NCBI GenBank assembly: GCA_947259865.1 | Contig: CAMYNZ010000103.1 | Coordinates: 1 to 10,536, forward strand | Length of the DNA: 10,536 nucleotides | Source: an uncultured Desulfobacterales bacterium | GTDB lineage: Bacteria; Desulfobacterota; Desulfobacteria; Desulfobacterales; G020354645 | Direction of reading: 5' to 3' | Notes under the pieces: model-generated | What the model was told of the DNA's origin: nothing | Seen by the model: only the letters and a program-made list of their open reading frames with translations | The model's database searches: none | Part shown: positions 6,840-10,536 of the stretch, in pieces | Layout: every line of letters starts with the position of its first letter | Numbering within the stretch: position 1 is the first letter of the stretch | Made by a program: the position numbers and the translations under genes

Positions 6840-9800
6840 ATGAATGGTGAAGCCGTGACAACAAAAAAATTTAAAGGCGTAATTCTGGATTTGGACGGTG
6901 TGGTAACGGGAACCGCCAGAGTGCACGGCCTGGCCTGGGAAAGCATGTTCAACGACTATTTGAAAGAGAAGGCCGAGCGCGACGGCACGCCATTTGTACC
7001 CTTTGACCGGGAGCGGGATTATTTGGAATATGTGGACGGCAAGCCCCGCATGAAAGGGGTGGAGAGTTTTCTGGAGTCCAGGGGAATCCAACTGCCTTTC
7101 GGCGATTACGACGATCCGCCGGATACAGAATCCGTTTGCGGGCTGGGCAATCGAAAAAACAAGGACTTCCAGAAGATCCTTCGCAAAGAGGGCCCCGATG
7201 TTTTTGAGTCAACCATAGACTTTATTAAAGTATGCAGGCAAAACGGTATAAAAATCGGCGTGGCCTCATCCAGCCGCAACTGTAAACTTATTTTGGAGCT
7301 TGGCAATATCGAGAAGTATTTTGAAACCCGGGTATGCGGCATCGTGTCCCGTGAACTGAATCTGAAAGGCAAGCCGGACCCGGACATATTCGTGGTCGCT
7401 GCCAAAAATCTGGGGTTGCAACCCCATGAGTGTGTGGTGGTGGAGGATGCCATCTCTGGTGTGCAGGCCGGCAAAAACGGGAATTTCGGGCTGACGCTGG
7501 GAATCGCCAGAGAAATCGGCGGCGACACTCTGATTAAAAACGGTGCCGATCTCGTAGTCTCCGATATGAGCGAGATCTCGGTAGAAGAAATCAAGACATG
7601 GTTTGATGAAGGCATTACCGCCGACGGTTGGAACCTCACGTACAACCACTTTGATCCGGCCGACGAAAAACTCAGAGAAACCCTTACCGCTATCGGCAAC
7701 GGCTATTTGGGAAACCGCGGCAATTTTGAAGCAGAGTCCGCGTCCGATATTCACTATCCGGGCACTTACATTGCCGGTGTGTACAACAAGCTGGCTACCC
7801 TGGTGGGCGGGAAGCGCATCTACAACAATGATTTCGTCAATTGCCCCAACTGGACACTGGTGGACCTGGCCATTGGGCGGTCCGACTTCGTCAGTCCGTT
7901 GAAGATGGAAATTCTCAGCTACAAACACCGGTTAAACATGAAGGAAGGGGTTTTAGAGCGAACCATCGTGGCCAAAGACGCCCGGGGAAGAATCACACGA
8001 ATCGGCAGCCGCCGCGTCGCCTCCATGCATGATCCCCATCTGTGCGCCCTCCAATTCGATGTGACGCCTCTGAACTACAGCGGCGCTATCCGCATCAGAT
8101 CGGCCTTGGACGGGAGGATCATCAACGACAACGTGGCCCGCTACCGTCAGTTGAATCAAAAGCACCTGGCCCCGGTATCCCAGGGCAAGACGGGTCGCAC
8201 CGTCTTTTTACACATGCAAACGAACAGGTCCAAATATCAGATTGTGATGCAGGCCAAAACGGTTGTGTATCACGGGAAAAACCGCATCCGGGCCCCAGGA
8301 GAGATGCAACAGAGAAAGGGCTATATCGCCGAAATATTCAGCCTGAATGTGACTGAAAACACTACCTGCCGCATAGAAAAAATGGTCAGTGTTTTTACAT
8401 CACTGGATAGAGGCGTCAGAGACCCCCGTAAGGCAGGCAGGCAGGCGCTGTCAACGATCAAATCCTTTATGGATGTTTACCGGCCCAATGGGCGCACCTG
8501 GGCCAATATCTGGAAAGTTGCGGACATCCGCATCGACGGGGACCGCTTTATGCAGAAGACGGTCAGGCTGCACATCTATCATCTGTTTGTAGCCGCCTCA
8601 CCCCACAACGTCAGGGTCGACGCCGGAATAACCGCTCGCGGTCTTCACGGGGAGGCGTACAGGGGTCATGTTTTCTGGGATGAACTTTACGTCCTGCCGT
8701 TTTACAATTTCCGATTTCCCCAAATCTCCAGGGCCCTGCTGATGTATCGATACCGGCGGCTGGACGGCGCTCGCCGGTACGCCCTGGAAAACGGGTACAG
8801 GGGTGCCATGTATCCGTGGCAGACCGCTGACGGCAACGATGAAGAGACTCAGTCGGTTCACTACAACCCTGCCGACGGTTCGTGGGGCCCGGATTTAAGT
8901 CGTCGCCAGCGGCATGTCTCCATTGCGGTCTTCTACAATGTCTGGAGTTACGTTGAAGATACGGGAGATAGACAATTTCTTCGTCAATATGGCGCTGAAA
9001 TGATGCTGGAGATTGCCCGCTTCTGGGCCAGCATCGCCCAATGGGGCGATGGTACAGGCAGGTATTCTATTGCAGGCGTCATGGGGCCGGATGAATTTCA
9101 TGAAAAACTGCCGGGTTCTGAGGTGCCCGGTGTCAAAGACAATGCCTATACCAATATCATGGTCGTGTGGCTGCTGGAAAAGGCCATGGAGGTCATCGAT
9201 TCACTTTCGGACGACGCCCTCAAACGGTTGAAGAAAAAAATCGGATTTGAAATCAAGGAGACAGAGAAGTGGCAGGAGATCCGGCAAAAGCTCAATGTAA
9301 TTATGACCGAAAATGGAATCATCAGCCAGTTTGACGGCTACATGGACTTGCAGGAGCTCAACTGGAACCATTACCGGGAAACGTATGGTAACATCCACCG
9401 CATGGATCGCCTTTTAAAAGCCGAGGGCAACTCACCGGATGCCTACAAGGTGGCCAAACAGGCGGATACGCTCATGACCTATTACGTGCTTTCACCGGAA
9501 GCCGTGGGCAACATTCTGACGCAGTTGGGTTATCCGGTGGCGGATCCCGTCGATGTGATGAAGAAGAACTATGCCTACTACGAGCAGCGCACCAGCCATG
9601 GCTCGACCCTGAGCAAGGTGGTTCACGCCATCATTTCAAGCTATATGGATCTTGAAGAAACGGCCTGGCAATGGTTTGTGGAAGCCATGGAGTCGGATAT
9701 ATACGATACCCAGGGCGGCACCACCCTGGAGGGTATCCACTGCGGCGTCATGGCCGGAACCTTGGACGTGATTACGCGCTACTTTGTCGGAATCGATTTT

Positions 9801-10022
9801 TCAAATCCGATCCCGCGATTCAGCCCTCACCTGCCCGGACATTGGAAGCGGCTGGTGATGGAAGTGCGCCACAGAAAAGTCCGTTATCACATCGATCTGT
9901 CGCAGGACAAGATCAGGCTCACTTTAAAGGGCGCAAACAAAACGCGGCAGTCGGTTAAGGTTAATGGCCGGACCGTCATGCTCTCCGGAGGTAAAACACG
10001 CACCATTGACATTCGGAGTTAA
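6840..10022 (+). CDS. Beta-phosphoglucomutase / GH65 disaccharide phosphorylase fusion
   Basis: This 1060-residue protein has two enzymes in one chain. Residues 10-235 or so are a HAD mutase of the beta-phosphoglucomutase family: D17-L-D19-G-V (nucleophile and acid/base), ASSSRN (142-147), K178 in GKPDPD, and E202-D203 for magnesium. Residues 260-1060 or so are a family GH65 inverting phosphorylase: W613-D-E, MYPWQ (W660), GPDEFHE with E752 as the likely general acid, and H920-G-S-T in the phosphate-binding region, followed by a C-terminal beta domain. The phosphorylase would split an alpha-linked glucose disaccharide (trehalose, maltose, kojibiose or nigerose type) with phosphate to beta-glucose-1-phosphate. 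The mutase would then convert this to glucose-6-phosphate, so the fusion passes product directly to the next step. No signal peptide is seen, so it is cytoplasmic. ATG 6840 lacks a clear Shine-Dalgarno; GTG at 6855 is an alternative. Disaccharide specificity cannot be decided by eye. A kinase gene follows after a few bases, suggesting an operon. Confidence -1.
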   Translation: MNGEAVTTKKFKGVILDLDGVVTGTARVHGLAWESMFNDYLKEKAERDGTPFVPFDRERDYLEYVDGKPRMKGVESFLESRGIQLPFGDYDDPPDTESVCGLGNRKNKDFQKILRKEGPDVFESTIDFIKVCRQNGIKIGVASSSRNCKLILELGNIEKYFETRVCGIVSRELNLKGKPDPDIFVVAAKNLGLQPHECVVVEDAISGVQAGKNGNFGLTLGIAREIGGDTLIKNGADLVVSDMSEISVEEIKTWFDEGITADGWNLTYNHFDPADEKLRETLTAIGNGYLGNRGNFEAESASDIHYPGTYIAGVYNKLATLVGGKRIYNNDFVNCPNWTLVDLAIGRSDFVSPLKMEILSYKHRLNMKEGVLERTIVAKDARGRITRIGSRRVASMHDPHLCALQFDVTPLNYSGAIRIRSALDGRIINDNVARYRQLNQKHLAPVSQGKTGRTVFLHMQTNRSKYQIVMQAKTVVYHGKNRIRAPGEMQQRKGYIAEIFSLNVTENTTCRIEKMVSVFTSLDRGVRDPRKAGRQALSTIKSFMDVYRPNGRTWANIWKVADIRIDGDRFMQKTVRLHIYHLFVAASPHNVRVDAGITARGLHGEAYRGHVFWDELYVLPFYNFRFPQISRALLMYRYRRLDGARRYALENGYRGAMYPWQTADGNDEETQSVHYNPADGSWGPDLSRRQRHVSIAVFYNVWSYVEDTGDRQFLRQYGAEMMLEIARFWASIAQWGDGTGRYSIAGVMGPDEFHEKLPGSEVPGVKDNAYTNIMVVWLLEKAMEVIDSLSDDALKRLKKKIGFEIKETEKWQEIRQKLNVIMTENGIISQFDGYMDLQELNWNHYRETYGNIHRMDRLLKAEGNSPDAYKVAKQADTLMTYYVLSPEAVGNILTQLGYPVADPVDVMKKNYAYYEQRTSHGSTLSKVVHAIISSYMDLEETAWQWFVEAMESDIYDTQGGTTLEGIHCGVMAGTLDVITRYFVGIDFSNPIPRFSPHLPGHWKRLVMEVRHRKVRYHIDLSQDKIRLTLKGANKTRQSVKVNGRTVMLSGGKTRTIDIRS
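10015..10018 (+). promoter_or_regulatory. Ribosome binding site of the kinase gene, inside the end of the GH65 fusion gene
   Basis: GGAG lies 8 bases before GTG 10027 and 11 before ATG 10030. The spacing slightly favours GTG. It sits inside the last codons of the upstream gene, consistent with translational coupling. Confidence -1.
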
Positions 10023-10026
10023 TTGG

Positions 10027-10536
10027 GTGATGAACGGACCCGTGCACATTTACCGGTATATTTTCGAAAATTTCCTGACTCCGGAAAAAACCCCGCCCCT
10101 TGTGGGGTATGCTCCGGAAACGGCGTTTGTTCTGGCCGTATCGGGTGCGGCTGCTTCCGGCAAAACCATGTTTTGCCGCCAAATGGTCGATTTTCTGTCT
10201 GATAGCGAGACCCAGGCCGTTCATGTGCCTTTAGACGGTTATCTTCTGGACCGCAAAATCCGCGATAGGCGAGGCTTGAGTGGCTATGACCCCCGGTCAT
10301 CCGATATGCCCCAAATGATCGCCCACCTGAAAACCCTGATTCACAAGGGCAAGGCAATAGACCTGCCTGTTTACAACCATCAAACCGGCACCCATGAATC
10401 GCCCCGGCGCATCCAACACACCAGGGTGATCCTTTTGGACGGCATCATGTCCATGCATTATGAGATTCGGGAGCGGTTCCCCAATTTAAACATATTTTTT
10501 ACCAGCGAGGATATCGTTATTCGCGGCCTTCGGCTC
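10027..10536 (+). CDS. P-loop kinase, uridine kinase/phosphoribulokinase family (partial, 3' end beyond window)
   Basis: The reading frame is open from GTG 10027 (or ATG 10030) to the window end, giving 170 residues of a longer protein. The Walker A loop is GAAASGKT (about residues 40-47). It is followed by LDGYLLDR (the substrate-binding Asp region), GYDPRSSDM, a LIHKGKAIDLPVYN segment, and ILLDGIMSM, which fits the Walker B-like strand of this family. The order and spacing are those of uridine kinase and its relatives, but the C-terminal region is missing and substrate cannot be assigned. It starts 4 to 7 bases after the stop of the mutase-phosphorylase gene, so it is almost certainly in the same operon. 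From that context it might phosphorylate a sugar, such as the glucose released by phosphorolysis, rather than uridine; that is inference only. Confidence -1.
   Translation, partial: MMNGPVHIYRYIFENFLTPEKTPPLVGYAPETAFVLAVSGAAASGKTMFCRQMVDFLSDSETQAVHVPLDGYLLDRKIRDRRGLSGYDPRSSDMPQMIAHLKTLIHKGKAIDLPVYNHQTGTHESPRRIQHTRVILLDGIMSMHYEIRERFPNLNIFFTSEDIVIRGLRL

Noticed and set aside
7266..7928. 220-residue reverse-strand reading frame, with similar long ones at 7106-7699 and 2905-3447
   Set aside because: These lie opposite strongly supported coding sequence with family motifs and show no recognisable domain; they are shadows.

Overview
The window reads as part of an anaerobic bacterial chromosome with a methylotrophy locus followed by a sugar-phosphate locus. 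All credible genes are on the + strand. The paired use of pyrrolysine (Pyl) and MttB-type methyltransferases, moderate GC content by eye, and the style of the sugar genes fit a member of Desulfobacterota (former Deltaproteobacteria), a group in which pyrrolysine use is documented, for example in the delta-1 symbiont of Olavius algarvensis. That placement is inference; there is no rRNA or other marker here.

Region 1 (1-5477) carries three paralogous genes of the trimethylamine methyltransferase (MttB) superfamily and one corrinoid carrier protein. Two of the three, at 1618-3090 and 3999-5477, are each split by a single in-frame TAG at exactly codon 328, inside the same Gly-Gly-TAG-Gly-Asp-Ser-Lys context. 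Homology continues without a break on both sides, so both are almost certainly full-length pyrrolysine proteins of 490 and 492 residues. An annotation pipeline that reads TAG only as stop would break each one into two false genes. The corrinoid protein (3116-3751) lies between them and would accept the methyl group. The third paralog (1-1385) has Ala at the pyrrolysine position. It also carries an in-frame TAA near its visible 5' end, so it looks like a broken copy of a non-Pyl member of the family. The gap after the corrinoid gene holds a terminator-like hairpin and a long palindromic repeat. No pylT/pylSBCD, corrinoid activase (RamA type) or methyl-corrinoid:CoM/THF methyltransferase gene was recognised in the window.

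Region 2 (5517-10536) holds a HAD phosphatase resembling trehalose-6-phosphate phosphatase, a 1060-residue fusion of beta-phosphoglucomutase with a GH65 disaccharide phosphorylase, and the first 170 or so residues of a P-loop kinase of the uridine kinase/phosphoribulokinase type that runs off the window. Together they suggest turnover of an alpha-linked glucose disaccharide such as trehalose, maltose or kojibiose: phosphorolysis gives beta-glucose-1-phosphate, and the fused mutase turns it into glucose-6-phosphate.

The families are all known. The most notable content is the double pyrrolysine recoding next to genes that also appear to use TAG as a real stop codon, and the arrangement of three methyltransferase paralogs around a single corrinoid protein.
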